Assembly (NCBI GenBank): GCA_964490935.1 | Contig: CAZBEO010000002.1 | Span: forward strand, 34,097-98,096 | Source: JAQVYB01 sp964490935 | GTDB lineage: Bacteria > Verrucomicrobiota > Kiritimatiellia > RZYC01 | Direction of reading: 5' to 3' | Length of the DNA stretch: 64,000 bases | Shown here: positions 25,957 to 34,384 of the stretch, piece by piece | Layout: each line of letters opens with the position of its first letter | How positions within the stretch are numbered: the stretch's first letter is position 1 | Translations under genes and position numbers: made by a program | Notes under the pieces: generated by a model | The model's database searches: none | What the model was told of the DNA's origin: nothing | The model's input: only the letters and a program-made list of their open reading frames with translations

Positions 25957-28083
25957 TTACTTCTCCGTCAGATTCCACACACCGTCCCAATCGGCACCGT
26001 TCAATGCCTCGCGGCAGCGCGCTAGGTACTTCGCGGCTAGCGGATCTTTTTCCAATGATTGGAACTTTTCCACCGCATTTTTCCAATCATTGGAAAAAAC
26101 GAACCCGAGCCCTTCTTCGAAGGTCCGCACCCAGTCCGGGCGCTCGTTCGCATCCAGCGTCAGTAGTTCATACACGCTCACCGGGGACTTGCGCCCGACC
26201 ACCCGGATTTTTCCGATTTGCCGCGCACCGAGTTGCCCCTCCACCGCCGACCAAGTTTCACCGGAAACCATACTATACGTTCCGAAGGCTTTGTTCGCGC
26301 CCTCGAGGCGCGAGGCCAAGTTGGCCGCATCGCCCAGTACCGTATAATCGAAACGCTCTTTCGATCCCATATTGCCCACCACCACCTCGCCCGTATGCAT
26401 ACCGATCCGCGCGTAGAGTGGCGAGCCGTAGCGCTCCGCGAGATCATCGCGCAGCTCTTCGAGCCGCTTGGCGCAACGCAGCGCCGCGCGGCATCCACGC
26501 AGGGCGTGATCGTGCTGATCCATCGGCGCATTCCAAAAAGCGATAATGGCATCGCCCTCGTATTTATCCAGCGTGCCGCCCTCATCAAAAATAATATCGG
26601 TCATTTCCGAAAGATACTCATTCAGAAAGGAGGTCAGTTCCTGTGGGTTCATCCGTTCTGAAATCGTGGAAAATCCCTGGATGTCGGAAAAGAAAATCGT
26701 GAGCACCTTGCGCTCGCCGCCGAGCTTCAAGCGCCCCGGATCGTTGAGAATATTTTCAATCACATCACGACTCAAATAGTGCTGAAAGGCGCGCTTGATA
26801 AACTGTTTCTGTCGCCCCTCCGTAGCATAATTCACCAGCACCGCCGAGGTCAGCGCCAACAGCAGCGACAGCACCTGCACCACCAGCGGATACCAGAAAC
26901 CCAGCGGATAAAACAGCAACGCCACCCCCACGCCGGGAAGCAGAAACAACACGTAAAAAAGCGCACTGCGCCACGCCGACCGACTGAACAAGCCCGCGAG
27001 CGCCGCCAGCAGGGAAAGCAACAGCACCACCAACACCACTGCATGGCGCGGAACATCCCGCAGCGCATCCGCATCGAGCAGATTGTCGAGTAGCGTGGCG
27101 TGAATGAACACACCCGGGGAAACGCGCGAAACCGGTGTGGCCCGCTGATCCATCAACCCCGGCGCGCTGAATCCAAACAGGACGTGACAATCCTTAAACA
27201 CCTTTGGATCCAGTTCAGCCTCCATCCCCGCCTGCAAATTCATTTCCGACAGAATCACCGCCGCCGCACGAATTCGCTCATAGGGATCATCCACTCCCCG
27301 GTAATGCAGCAGCACATCGCCATGGGCATCCAGCGGAACGCTCACCGGCCCGAGTTTCAGGCGTTGTGCCTCCAGGCTGGTTTCCCACGCATCCGGATGC
27401 GTGAGCAGATACGCCGCCACCCCGAGCGAAGGCACGTAGCGCCCGTCAAACCGATTCAGCGGAGAGGCGCGACGGAACACACCGTCGGAATCCGGCATAT
27501 CGCGTACATTGCCCAACACTGCGGCGTTGGTGGCCACTTCGGGAATCGGAAACGTGGCTCGACTCTTGTTCAAACGTCGCTCCCGCCGGGGCGGAAGGTC
27601 CGACACCTGCACCTTCCAGTCTTGTTGCAAAATGTCCGTCGGCCAGGTCTCGCTCCCGCCCGAACGATCACCGAGAAACACCGCCGCCACCAAGTTGGTG
27701 GTGGTCCGCATCGCCTCTCCAAGCGCTTCGTCGTCGCTCACCGAATAGGCCGAAGGCTCGGTATAGAGTACGTCAAACGACACGCTTGCCGCGCCAGCCC
27801 GCTGCATGAATTGAAGCAGTGGAACATACATCTCACGCGGCCAGGGCCACGACACGCTTAATTCTTTCGCCGCCCAATCCAGCGACGCCTGATCCAGCAG
27901 CACCAATTTAATTTTCGCCGCCGACTCCGAGTTGCGCGCGAACAGTCGTACACGCCACGCCCAGGTCACATTCTCGACCGCATCCAGCGCCCCGAAAAAC
28001 CAGAGCGACAGACTGATCAGCGCCGCACCGCCTCCGCAGAGCACCCCGTACAGCCACTTTTTTTTGGTCTCTGCCTTCATCAT
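25957..28083 (-). CDS. CHASE2-domain class III adenylate/guanylate cyclase
   Basis: A 708-residue membrane cyclase. One N-terminal helix, a periplasmic CHASE2 domain (about 45-335, with IKLVLLDQASLDW, SFDVLYTEPSAYS and PGVFIHATLLDNLL), three membrane helices (about 345-435) and a class III cyclase domain (about 470-650). Metal-binding Asp residues are in FFSDIQGFSTISERM and YEGDAIIAFWNAP; the purine-selecting Lys (LDKYEGD) and Asp (VLGDAAN) favour ATP, and NLASRLEGAN carries the transition-state Asn and Arg. So adenylate cyclase is more likely than guanylate. The tail (FSNDWKNAVEKFQSLEKDP) is TPR-like and is encoded across two copies of the TTCCAATGATTGGAA palindrome. Confidence 0.93.
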   Translation of the reverse strand: MMKAETKKKWLYGVLCGGGAALISLSLWFFGALDAVENVTWAWRVRLFARNSESAAKIKLVLLDQASLDWAAKELSVSWPWPREMYVPLLQFMQRAGAASVSFDVLYTEPSAYSVSDDEALGEAMRTTTNLVAAVFLGDRSGGSETWPTDILQQDWKVQVSDLPPRRERRLNKSRATFPIPEVATNAAVLGNVRDMPDSDGVFRRASPLNRFDGRYVPSLGVAAYLLTHPDAWETSLEAQRLKLGPVSVPLDAHGDVLLHYRGVDDPYERIRAAAVILSEMNLQAGMEAELDPKVFKDCHVLFGFSAPGLMDQRATPVSRVSPGVFIHATLLDNLLDADALRDVPRHAVVLVVLLLSLLAALAGLFSRSAWRSALFYVLFLLPGVGVALLFYPLGFWYPLVVQVLSLLLALTSAVLVNYATEGRQKQFIKRAFQHYLSRDVIENILNDPGRLKLGGERKVLTIFFSDIQGFSTISERMNPQELTSFLNEYLSEMTDIIFDEGGTLDKYEGDAIIAFWNAPMDQHDHALRGCRAALRCAKRLEELRDDLAERYGSPLYARIGMHTGEVVVGNMGSKERFDYTVLGDAANLASRLEGANKAFGTYSMVSGETWSAVEGQLGARQIGKIRVVGRKSPVSVYELLTLDANERPDWVRTFEEGLGFVFSNDWKNAVEKFQSLEKDPLAAKYLARCREALNGADWDGVWNLTEK
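26049..26098. repeat. Two palindromes of the TTCCAATGATTGGAA family inside the cyclase gene
   Basis: The copies are at 26050-26064 (TTCCAATGATTGGAA) and 26078-26098, the latter with perfect 10-base arms around TTCCAATCATTGGAA. Both are read in frame as part of the cyclase C-terminal tail, one giving FQSLEK and the other FSNDWK. Confidence 0.7.
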
Positions 28084-28100
28084 GGTGTTTCAATCGTGAT

Positions 28101-29021
28101 TTATCGCAGGCTGGCCGTAGCCGTCTCAAAGCGTTGCTGCCGCTCTTTCGGTTCAGGACGCGGCTGCACCTTGATCTGTGAGCGCACTGCTTCGATCCGG
28201 TCGTCCGGCGAGGGATGCGTCTTGGCAAATCCCGGGCTATCGCCGTGAATCTGCTTTTTCATCTCCGAGAGCATGCCAATCAGCGCATTCGGATCATACC
28301 CCACGGACTCCATAATTTGAACGGCGGCTGAATCCGCCTGATATTCCTGCCGCCGCGAATAGCCGTTCACCACCAGTGTTTGCGTGACATCGTTAATCGA
28401 CCCTTCAAATGCCTTGGTCACTTCCGCGAGCTGCCCGCCGCCGAGTCCCTTCGCACTTTCGGTGGCCAGAATGGTCAGGGCCGAGGTTAGGCGGCTCTTG
28501 CTGATGGCGCGCAGGCCATCCTCATTCTGCACATGGCCCACCTCATGCGCCAACACCGACGCCAGTTCATCCTCCGTTTTGCAGCATTTCAACAAGCCAC
28601 GCGAAACCAGAATCAGGCCGCCAGGCGCAGCAAAGGCATTGACCTCATCGGCATCCAGCACCAGAAAATGATATCCGCCGAAGGTTTCCGGTTTGCCGGA
28701 TGCACGCGAGAGGGTCTGCCCGAGCACGTTGACATAATGCGTGAGCACCCGGTCGTCATAGGGTTTGTACTGCCCAAGCAGCGACGCCGCCACCGAACGC
28801 CCGATGTAATACTCCTGCTCCGGCGTGATGTCCTCGAAGGTTTTCCCCACTGCACTGACGGATTTATTGATCGACTTGGCATCTTCCTCCTTGATCGCAC
28901 CCGATGCCACCGCAATGGAGGTTCCCATTTCCGTCACTTGATTCAGCGTTTCACACGCCGTGAAGAGCAGTAACGAAAACGTCGTCAATCCAAACAAAAT
29001 GATGGGTATGTGCTTTTTCAC
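28101..29021 (-). CDS. M48-family zinc metalloprotease, lipoprotein
   Basis: A 306-residue peptidase anchored outside the inner membrane. The signal ends in a lipobox (LLLFTAC, acylated Cys near 23). The zinc site is H-E-x-x-H in LAHEVGHVQNEDG near residue 160, and the third ligand lies in SRRQEYQADSAAVQ near 228. The layout resembles BepA/LoiP-type envelope quality-control proteases, though it lacks BepA's TPR tail. It overlaps the SH3 gene by four bases and lies 17 bases before the cyclase gene. Together with the MlaD, TPR and SH3 neighbours it points to outer-membrane or cell-wall maintenance. Confidence 0.92.
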   Translation of the reverse strand: MKKHIPIILFGLTTFSLLLFTACETLNQVTEMGTSIAVASGAIKEEDAKSINKSVSAVGKTFEDITPEQEYYIGRSVAASLLGQYKPYDDRVLTHYVNVLGQTLSRASGKPETFGGYHFLVLDADEVNAFAAPGGLILVSRGLLKCCKTEDELASVLAHEVGHVQNEDGLRAISKSRLTSALTILATESAKGLGGGQLAEVTKAFEGSINDVTQTLVVNGYSRRQEYQADSAAVQIMESVGYDPNALIGMLSEMKKQIHGDSPGFAKTHPSPDDRIEAVRSQIKVQPRPEPKERQQRFETATASLR

Positions 29022-29503
29022 ATCGCACCTCCTTTGCCTGCCGCGACACTGCCTTCCGTGAGAAACTGCCGCATCTCCTGCTCGGGAATTACAATTTTTT
29101 CCATGACATCCACTTCGGTGAAATCCACTTCCTTGTTTTGGGCCTTGTATTCGGCTTCCACTTCCTTGCTGAAGCCCTTGCCCGCCAGCGCCAGTTCATC
29201 GCCCGAGGCCACCGTACCGACCTGCCCGCCACCCGCCACCGGAGTGATTTTTTTCCGGGTCAATGCCGAGGTGTGCACCCACCCTTGAACCCCGCCCGCG
29301 CCCGCCTGACTCCATCCGGATTGCTCATCGCTGACCACTACCTGATCTCCGTATGAAAGTTTCGCCACGGTCGCACCCAGAAAAGAGGGTTTGTCACGCA
29401 GCACAGTTTCCTTCACCTGCACGCTCATCGACTGCCCAGACGCATAAACGCCGCACACCGATAGCGCCAGCACACTCGCCGAAACCATCCACTTATTCAT
29501 CAC
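29018..29503 (-). CDS. Exported bacterial SH3-domain protein
   Basis: A 161-residue exported protein. The signal peptide (MMNKWMVSASVLALSVCGVYA) is followed by one SH3b domain at about 28-85 (VLRDKPSFLGATVAKLSYGD, GWVHTSALTRKK), a fold that often binds peptidoglycan or partner proteins. The C-terminal 75 residues are low-complexity then acidic (AEYKAQNKEVDFTEVDVME) with no known domain. It overlaps both neighbours by four bases (the TPR lipoprotein before it and the M48 protease after it), so it is likely to work with them in the periplasm. Confidence 0.85.
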   Translation of the reverse strand: MMNKWMVSASVLALSVCGVYASGQSMSVQVKETVLRDKPSFLGATVAKLSYGDQVVVSDEQSGWSQAGAGGVQGWVHTSALTRKKITPVAGGGQVGTVASGDELALAGKGFSKEVEAEYKAQNKEVDFTEVDVMEKIVIPEQEMRQFLTEGSVAAGKGGAM

Positions 29504-30441
29504 TGCTCCTCCTTTGTTTCAGGAACTTCTTGTTTAATCAACTCGAACAGGGTTTTGGCACTGCGCTCCAGTTCCGCGTCCCCGCTCTTCTTTGCCACCT
29601 GCAAGCTCTGCTCAATCGCCTTCAGCGCGTCCACATAGCGATGCTGGCCATAAAAAACCAACGCCGCACGCAGGGCGTACTCCCCGGCCTCGTTCCAAAC
29701 GCCCGCTTGACCATAGGCTGTTGCTGCCTGGCTCATGGCATCGGCCATGTCTCCATAGTCACCCGCCGTTTTATAAAGTGTCACCGCCTTCGCATAATCA
29801 TCGGCGGCATCGCGGTTCATCCCCTTGGAAGAGCCCTGGTCGGCACGAAGCCGATAACAACCCGCGCTCAGGCGAGCATTTCCATTCAGGTTTTTTTTCA
29901 TCAATTCGTTCAGAATCCGTTCACTCTCTTCGGCCCCGCCCAACTTCCACTCAAGTTGCGCACGGCAGAGAGCGAGCTGCTCGCGTACGCCCGACGCATC
30001 GCTCCCAGGTGCCGACTCCGCGCGCTCCAGCGCCTGCAGCGCCTCCGCATTCCGACCCAGCGCCGAAAGAATTTTTGCCTCCAGCAATCCCATGTCCCAA
30101 CCTACTGCACCGCCGTCTGATTGCACACACGCCATGCCCGAAACCAATACCTGTAGGGCCTTTTCATAATCGGCGTTCCGCGCCTGAATCAGAGCCAGAT
30201 TGTACGCGGCATCTCCTGCCGAACGCGCATCACCAATTCCCAGGGCCCGCTGAAAGGCGGCTTCATATTCCGCCCCCGCGGTATCGCCTCGCCCAGCCGC
30301 ATACGCCTTCCCGCCCCGCTCCATCAGGGTCAGGTAGCGCTCATCGCCCGCTGGTCGCGTCGTCCCGCATCCGCAGAGCATCAGTCCGAAGGCCCATAAC
30401 ATCAATCCGCTCAACCACTGTTTTGCCTGTTCGCTCTTCAT
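29500..30441 (-). CDS. TPR-repeat lipoprotein
   Basis: A 313-residue protein with a lipoprotein signal (MLWAFGLMLCGCGTT, Cys in the LCGC box) and several tetratricopeptide repeats: AYAAGRGDTAGAEYEAAFQRAL, AYNLALIQARNADYEKALQV, ILSALGRNAEALQALERAE and ADDYAKAVTLYKTAGDYGDM are helix pairs of the right spacing (each quoted only in part in life of the fold). It is probably a periplasmic scaffold. I chose ATG 30441, which overlaps the MlaD stop by ATGA and puts the signal at the N-terminus; in-frame codons reach 30531 but only shadow MlaD. Confidence 0.85.
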   Translation of the reverse strand: MKSEQAKQWLSGLMLWAFGLMLCGCGTTRPAGDERYLTLMERGGKAYAAGRGDTAGAEYEAAFQRALGIGDARSAGDAAYNLALIQARNADYEKALQVLVSGMACVQSDGGAVGWDMGLLEAKILSALGRNAEALQALERAESAPGSDASGVREQLALCRAQLEWKLGGAEESERILNELMKKNLNGNARLSAGCYRLRADQGSSKGMNRDAADDYAKAVTLYKTAGDYGDMADAMSQAATAYGQAGVWNEAGEYALRAALVFYGQHRYVDALKAIEQSLQVAKKSGDAELERSAKTLFELIKQEVPETKEEQ

Positions 30442-31373
30442 TGCACTGCTCCCGTGGAATAGTCGTTGAATTCGTCCGGGGCGAGTCGCTCCGGCGCGGC
30501 AATTTTCTCCATACTGCCTCGAAGCAGCCAATGGCGCTGAATGCCCTCGATCAGCTTGCGCGATTCTTCGATGGTATCCGTGGTTTCCCGCATCAGTTGC
30601 GGCAGTTGTTCCTGCGCGGTGGCATTGGCCGTCGCGGTGATGGCCTTCACATCCTCACCAACCTTCACCAAATCATTCGCGAGTTTCTGCAACGAACCAA
30701 CAGTCTCCTGCAACTGCGCCGACATTTCCGGATCGCGCAGCAGCAGGCCCGCCGGGCCTTTCCCCGCCTCGAGGTCCGTCATAATGCGTTGCACCGAGAG
30801 GAGCGACTGCTGTATCGGGCCTGCCGGATTGTTCACATTCGTTGCCACCGCTTCATACGCGGCCAAGATCGCCTCCACCTTCTCCACAAACGGAATCACG
30901 GCATCCTGCACCTGCTGCATGATTTCCTGAACCATCTCGGTCAAATCTTCATCCTTGCGACACGGGATGTACACTTTGCTTTCCGTGGGCACTTGATTGG
31001 TTCCGCGCGTGATCTCGATGAAGGAATCTCCCGCCACCGCAAAACGTTTTTTGATGATCGCCTCGGAATCGGTGCGGATGTAATTCACAAAATTTCCGGT
31101 GATAAGAATTTTGCCTTCCATGCTGCCGTCTTCGTTAATGATAATGCGTTCGAGCCGTCCTGCCTGTGTTTCCATGATTTCCACATCCGCGCCCTTTTTC
31201 AGACCTGCGCTGCCACGTGTCGGAAAGCGGATATACACCTCGTGCCGGGGCACAAACCATTCCTGTGCATTGCCAATCAGTACCACGGCGGCAATCAATA
31301 CCACCACAATAAGCAGGACAAACGAGCCCACAATTTCATTCACATATCTGAACTTGAACGGTTTTTTACTCAT
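30438..31373 (-). CDS. mlaD: MCE/MlaD-family lipid-transport protein
   Basis: A 311-residue membrane-anchored periplasmic protein. One N-terminal helix (FVLLIVVVLIAAVVLIG) is followed by an MCE domain (about 45-125: VYIRFPTRGSAGLKKGADVE, AVAGDSFIEITRG) and a long helical tail with IQQSLLSVQRIMTDLEAGKG and LQKLANDLVKVGEDV that may form a barrel or needle. MCE proteins assemble as hexamers on MlaE-type permeases and shuttle phospholipid across the periplasm. It is flanked by the permease and an ABC ATPase-like gene upstream. It has a single MCE domain, so a tunnel formed by many stacked domains is unlikely. Confidence 0.9.
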   Translation of the reverse strand: MSKKPFKFRYVNEIVGSFVLLIVVVLIAAVVLIGNAQEWFVPRHEVYIRFPTRGSAGLKKGADVEIMETQAGRLERIIINEDGSMEGKILITGNFVNYIRTDSEAIIKKRFAVAGDSFIEITRGTNQVPTESKVYIPCRKDEDLTEMVQEIMQQVQDAVIPFVEKVEAILAAYEAVATNVNNPAGPIQQSLLSVQRIMTDLEAGKGPAGLLLRDPEMSAQLQETVGSLQKLANDLVKVGEDVKAITATANATAQEQLPQLMRETTDTIEESRKLIEGIQRHWLLRGSMEKIAAPERLAPDEFNDYSTGAVQ

Positions 31374-32059
31374 ACCCTACTCCTGATTTCCTTCAGCATG
31401 CCGTCTTCATAACAAAAACAGACCGCATCGTTTCCAAAAAGTTCCCGCTCACGCGCATCAGCCGTAAGCCATATCAGGGCCAACCCCGCGTCGACCCGTT
31501 TACGCAGAATGCGTATGAACCGCTCCTGCGCCTCCGCGTGCATCGAATGCAGAGCGCTTTCCGCCAACAGCAGCTTCGGCTCATCCAACAGAGCCCGCAC
31601 ACACTGACTGATCTTCAGCACCTCCCTCGAATAATGAGGCGGGCGTTTGCCCGGCAGTTCATCGAGTCCCAATTCCAACGCCAGCGCACGCGCCTCCTCA
31701 TAGATATCCTCATCCGTCCGGCGCGTAGCGTGGCGCACTCGCAACGTGATGTTTTCATCCATATCCAGATTACTCAGCCAAGGGAACAGCATTCCATAAA
31801 TTCGGCCCATCCCTGCGCGCCGAGCCGCCTGCTCATCCGGCGGCATGGCCTGCCAATTCGTACCGCCGTACAGCACCTCTCCCGAGTCCGGCACAGCCAG
31901 CCCCTGCGCCACATCAAACAGGGGAAGATTCACCTGCCGTGTATCCGCCAGAACAAGCATCATCTCGCCGGGATTCAGCGCGAACGAAACGTCCGTCAAC
32001 CCGCCGTCGTACTCCTCCGGCGAAATCGTTACCTTGTTGAATTCAAGCAAAGCGTTCAT
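31370..32059 (-). CDS. MlaF-like ABC ATPase homologue lacking catalytic motifs
   Basis: A 229-residue protein with the size, position and scaffold of an MlaF ATPase: FNKVTISPEEYDGGLTDVSF leads to a strand where Walker A should be, but this reads LVLADTRQVNLPLF with no G-K-S/T. The Q-loop region is GMLFPWLSNLDMDENI without Gln; the signature motif reads HYSREVLKIS instead of LSGG; Walker B reads KLLLAES with the catalytic Asp-Glu pattern lost; the switch His is Ala in IWLTADARE. Each deviation alone might be tolerated, but together they argue against ATP hydrolysis. The frame is intact and overlaps mlaD, so it is not a pseudogene. It may be a structural or regulatory remnant, or serve with an ATPase encoded elsewhere. 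Confidence 0.85.
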   Translation of the reverse strand: MNALLEFNKVTISPEEYDGGLTDVSFALNPGEMMLVLADTRQVNLPLFDVAQGLAVPDSGEVLYGGTNWQAMPPDEQAARRAGMGRIYGMLFPWLSNLDMDENITLRVRHATRRTDEDIYEEARALALELGLDELPGKRPPHYSREVLKISQCVRALLDEPKLLLAESALHSMHAEAQERFIRILRKRVDAGLALIWLTADARERELFGNDAVCFCYEDGMLKEIRSRV

Positions 32060-32062
32060 ACG

Positions 32063-32851
32063 TCACACATACACCATCACCGAAACCACTAAAAAAGCCA
32101 CAAAAACAGCCATCAACGAGCGGACCTGACCCAGCGTGGTCGCCTGCGGAATTTCCGCCAGATCGTGACTGACCGAAAGCCCAGCCTCACAGCAGATCAC
32201 CCCCATCAGAATGCCCGGCACCAGGGTTTTTCCCAGAATCACCAACACATCCACGGGTTCTAACGCCTGTGCCACCTGCTGAATGAACTGCATCGGCCCC
32301 GCCTGCCCCGAGCCCGCCAGCACCGCCGTTAAAAAACCAGTGACCAAACTCACCGTAATAAAAACAATCGTCAGACAAAAAACAGAAATGGCCAAACCAA
32401 TCGCACGCGGAAGGACTAAATAAATAAATGGGTCCACCCCCTGCGAATCCAGCAGACGAATCTGCTGGCTGACCCGCATACTCGCTAATTCCGACGCCAC
32501 CGCCGTGCCGCTGCGTCCCAACACAATCAGATTCGTCAGCAGCGGTGCGAGCTCACGCACCACCAACGCCACCAGGATTGGACCCAGCATACGGGTCTGC
32601 CCAAGGCGCGTCAGCCAAACCTGCGCCTGCATCACCACCGTGATACCGCAGATCATACCGGAAAGTGCGATGAACCGTGTGGCATCCACCCCCGTAAACA
32701 GCACCTGCCGGGCCAGTACATTGCGTACCGTGCCCGGCCAATAGCGCGGATGAACCGCCGCCCAGACCACCGCGCCCGCCAAACTCAGGACGTGACTGAT
32801 CTGCCGGGCACTGCCCGTCACCCGCGCTCCGATGCCACCAAGAATTTTCAC
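32063..32851 (-). CDS. mlaE: MlaE-family ABC transporter permease
   Basis: A 262-residue inner-membrane permease of the MlaE family, which moves phospholipid between the inner membrane and periplasmic MCE proteins. Diagnostic stretches are MICGITVVMQAQVWLTRLG, PILVALVVRELAPLLTNLIV, GRSGTAVASELASMRVSQQI and LDSQGVDPFIYLVLPRAIGL, with five or six hydrophobic segments. It is three bases from the ATPase-like gene and eight from lemA. Direction of transport cannot be told from sequence. Confidence 0.92.
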   Translation of the reverse strand: MKILGGIGARVTGSARQISHVLSLAGAVVWAAVHPRYWPGTVRNVLARQVLFTGVDATRFIALSGMICGITVVMQAQVWLTRLGQTRMLGPILVALVVRELAPLLTNLIVLGRSGTAVASELASMRVSQQIRLLDSQGVDPFIYLVLPRAIGLAISVFCLTIVFITVSLVTGFLTAVLAGSGQAGPMQFIQQVAQALEPVDVLVILGKTLVPGILMGVICCEAGLSVSHDLAEIPQATTLGQVRSLMAVFVAFLVVSVMVYV

Positions 32852-32859
32852 AAATCGGT

Positions 32860-33426
32860 TCAGAACGTAACCTCCGGCGCCTGCTCTGCGCCCTGCTGCG
32901 CTTCAAACGGCGTCCGCTTTTCCAACCCCATAAAGCCTGCCAGAATCACATTCGGGAACGAGCGGATGGACGTATTGTACGACTGCACCGCCTCGTTGTA
33001 GCGCTGCCGTTCCACCGAGATACGATTTTCCGTACCCGCCAATTCATCCTGAAGCGCGATGAAATTCTGATTGGCCTTCAAGTCCGGATAATTTTCCATC
33101 ACCACCATCAGTTTGCCAAGCGCCCCATCCAGCAGCGAGCCGGCCTGTGCTTTCTGATTCTGTGTTTTTGCTTCGCCCCACTGGCTGCGCAGGCGCGTCA
33201 CTTCTTCCAGCAATTCTTTTTCATGCGAAGCATAGCCCTTGACCGTATTCACCAGATTTGGAATCAGATCAAAGCGCCGCTGCAACACCGTTTCCACATT
33301 CGCCCAGGCCTTGTTGCAGTTTTCATCCTGCCCGATCAGCCCGTTATACATACCCATCAGCGAGGACCCAATGATCAACCCAATCACCACCACCACACCA
33401 CCTGCAATCAAACATCCTTTACCCAT
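32860..33426 (-). CDS. lemA: LemA-family protein
   Basis: A 188-residue LemA-type protein with an N-terminal membrane helix (GCLIAGGVVVVIGLIIGSSL) and the family core: RRFDLIPNLVNTVKGYASHE, LKANQNFIALQDELAGTENR and YNEAVQSYNTSIRSFPN, each near its usual place. The soluble coiled-coil body probably lies outside the membrane. LemA proteins are often paired with a TPM-domain protein, and one lies 56 bases upstream here. Function is poorly known; stress or membrane-associated assembly roles are suggested in other bacteria. Confidence 0.93.
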   Translation of the reverse strand: MGKGCLIAGGVVVVIGLIIGSSLMGMYNGLIGQDENCNKAWANVETVLQRRFDLIPNLVNTVKGYASHEKELLEEVTRLRSQWGEAKTQNQKAQAGSLLDGALGKLMVVMENYPDLKANQNFIALQDELAGTENRISVERQRYNEAVQSYNTSIRSFPNVILAGFMGLEKRTPFEAQQGAEQAPEVTF

Positions 33427-33482
33427 TTTGATTCTCCTTTCGTTCGTTCTTTCAATCCTTCATGGACCCACCATGAAAACAC

Positions 33483-34274
33483 TCACCAACTTCCGCTTGC
33501 GCCGCCGCCCCCTGACCTGCCACCCCCACCGCCACTGAATCCCGAAGAACCCGACGACCCGCCGCTGCGGCTACCACCCGATGAGGAGCTGCCGCCCCCC
33601 GAAGCCCCGCTCGTGCGCCCTCCGGCTTTATTGCCCACCCGAATAATCACCACAATCAGGCCCACGAAAAAAAGAACGATCAGGAGTTTCGCCACGCCGG
33701 ATATGGGCCGAACCTCGATCGGCACCCCGACATCGGCTTCCGTACCTTCCGCATCCGTTCCACCGATGGCCCGAATGAAGGCATCCGCGGCATCGTTCAG
33801 CCCCTTGGCATAATTTCCCTCGCGAAATGCCGGCGCCAGATACTCATCGCGAATCCGTCCGCACGCCGCATCAGGCAGTACTCCTTCCAGACCGTATCCC
33901 ACTTCGATGCGCATCTTGCGGTCTTCAATGGCCGCCAACACCAGCAGGCCATTGTCTTTATCGGCATCGCCCAGCTCCCATTTTGCAAACAGCTTGTTAC
34001 CAAAATCATCAATCTGGCCGCCCTGCAACGAAGAGATAAGCACCACGGCCACCTCGTTGCCGCTCTCCAGCCGATAGTCGGTCAACTTCTTTTCGAGTGC
34101 GGCACGGTCCTCTGCGGAAAGGACGCCCGCCTGGTCCGTGACCAGCGCCTCATACTGAAGAGAATCAAGAAGCCGGTCAAAGTCCGTTTGATTCTGAGCC
34201 GACGCCTGCCAGGCCAACGCCCAAACCGCCAGCACCCCGATCAATAAGCCCATTCGTCCAATGGATACACGCAT
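33483..34274 (-). CDS. TPM-domain (YgcG-family) membrane protein
   Basis: A 263-residue protein with a signal peptide (GLLIGVLAVWALAWQASA), a TPM domain at about 35-165 (YEALVTDQAGVLSAEDRAAL, EVAVVLISSLQGGQ, DNGLLVLAAIEDRKMRIEVG, YGLEGVLPDA), one membrane helix (LLIVLFFVGLIVVIIRVG) and a cytoplasmic Gly/Ser-rich tail ending SGGGGASGSW. The tail's repetition gives a locally biased sequence. It is first in the thirteen-gene run; LemA-TPM pairs are widespread. TPM domains have been linked to photosystem repair in plants and have acid phosphatase activity there, but the bacterial role is open. Confidence 0.9.
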   Translation of the reverse strand: MRVSIGRMGLLIGVLAVWALAWQASAQNQTDFDRLLDSLQYEALVTDQAGVLSAEDRAALEKKLTDYRLESGNEVAVVLISSLQGGQIDDFGNKLFAKWELGDADKDNGLLVLAAIEDRKMRIEVGYGLEGVLPDAACGRIRDEYLAPAFREGNYAKGLNDAADAFIRAIGGTDAEGTEADVGVPIEVRPISGVAKLLIVLFFVGLIVVIIRVGNKAGGRTSGASGGGSSSSGGSRSGGSSGSSGFSGGGGGRSGGGGASGSW

Positions 34275-34384
34275 AAATCCGTCCTCCTTTTGACGTGAAA
34301 ATATATCGCTTCACGCCGCGCAAATCAATCTTTCCAAGGAGTATTGTTTAGTTCCGCCCTACCTATCGCGAGGCGGTCTTGGTC

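Noticed and set aside
34354..34376. CCGCC...GGCGG hairpin after plsC as a terminator
   Set aside because: The stem is five bases with a long loop and no T-run follows. It shares the words CCGCCCTACCT with the repeat at 20766, so it may be a repeat fragment.
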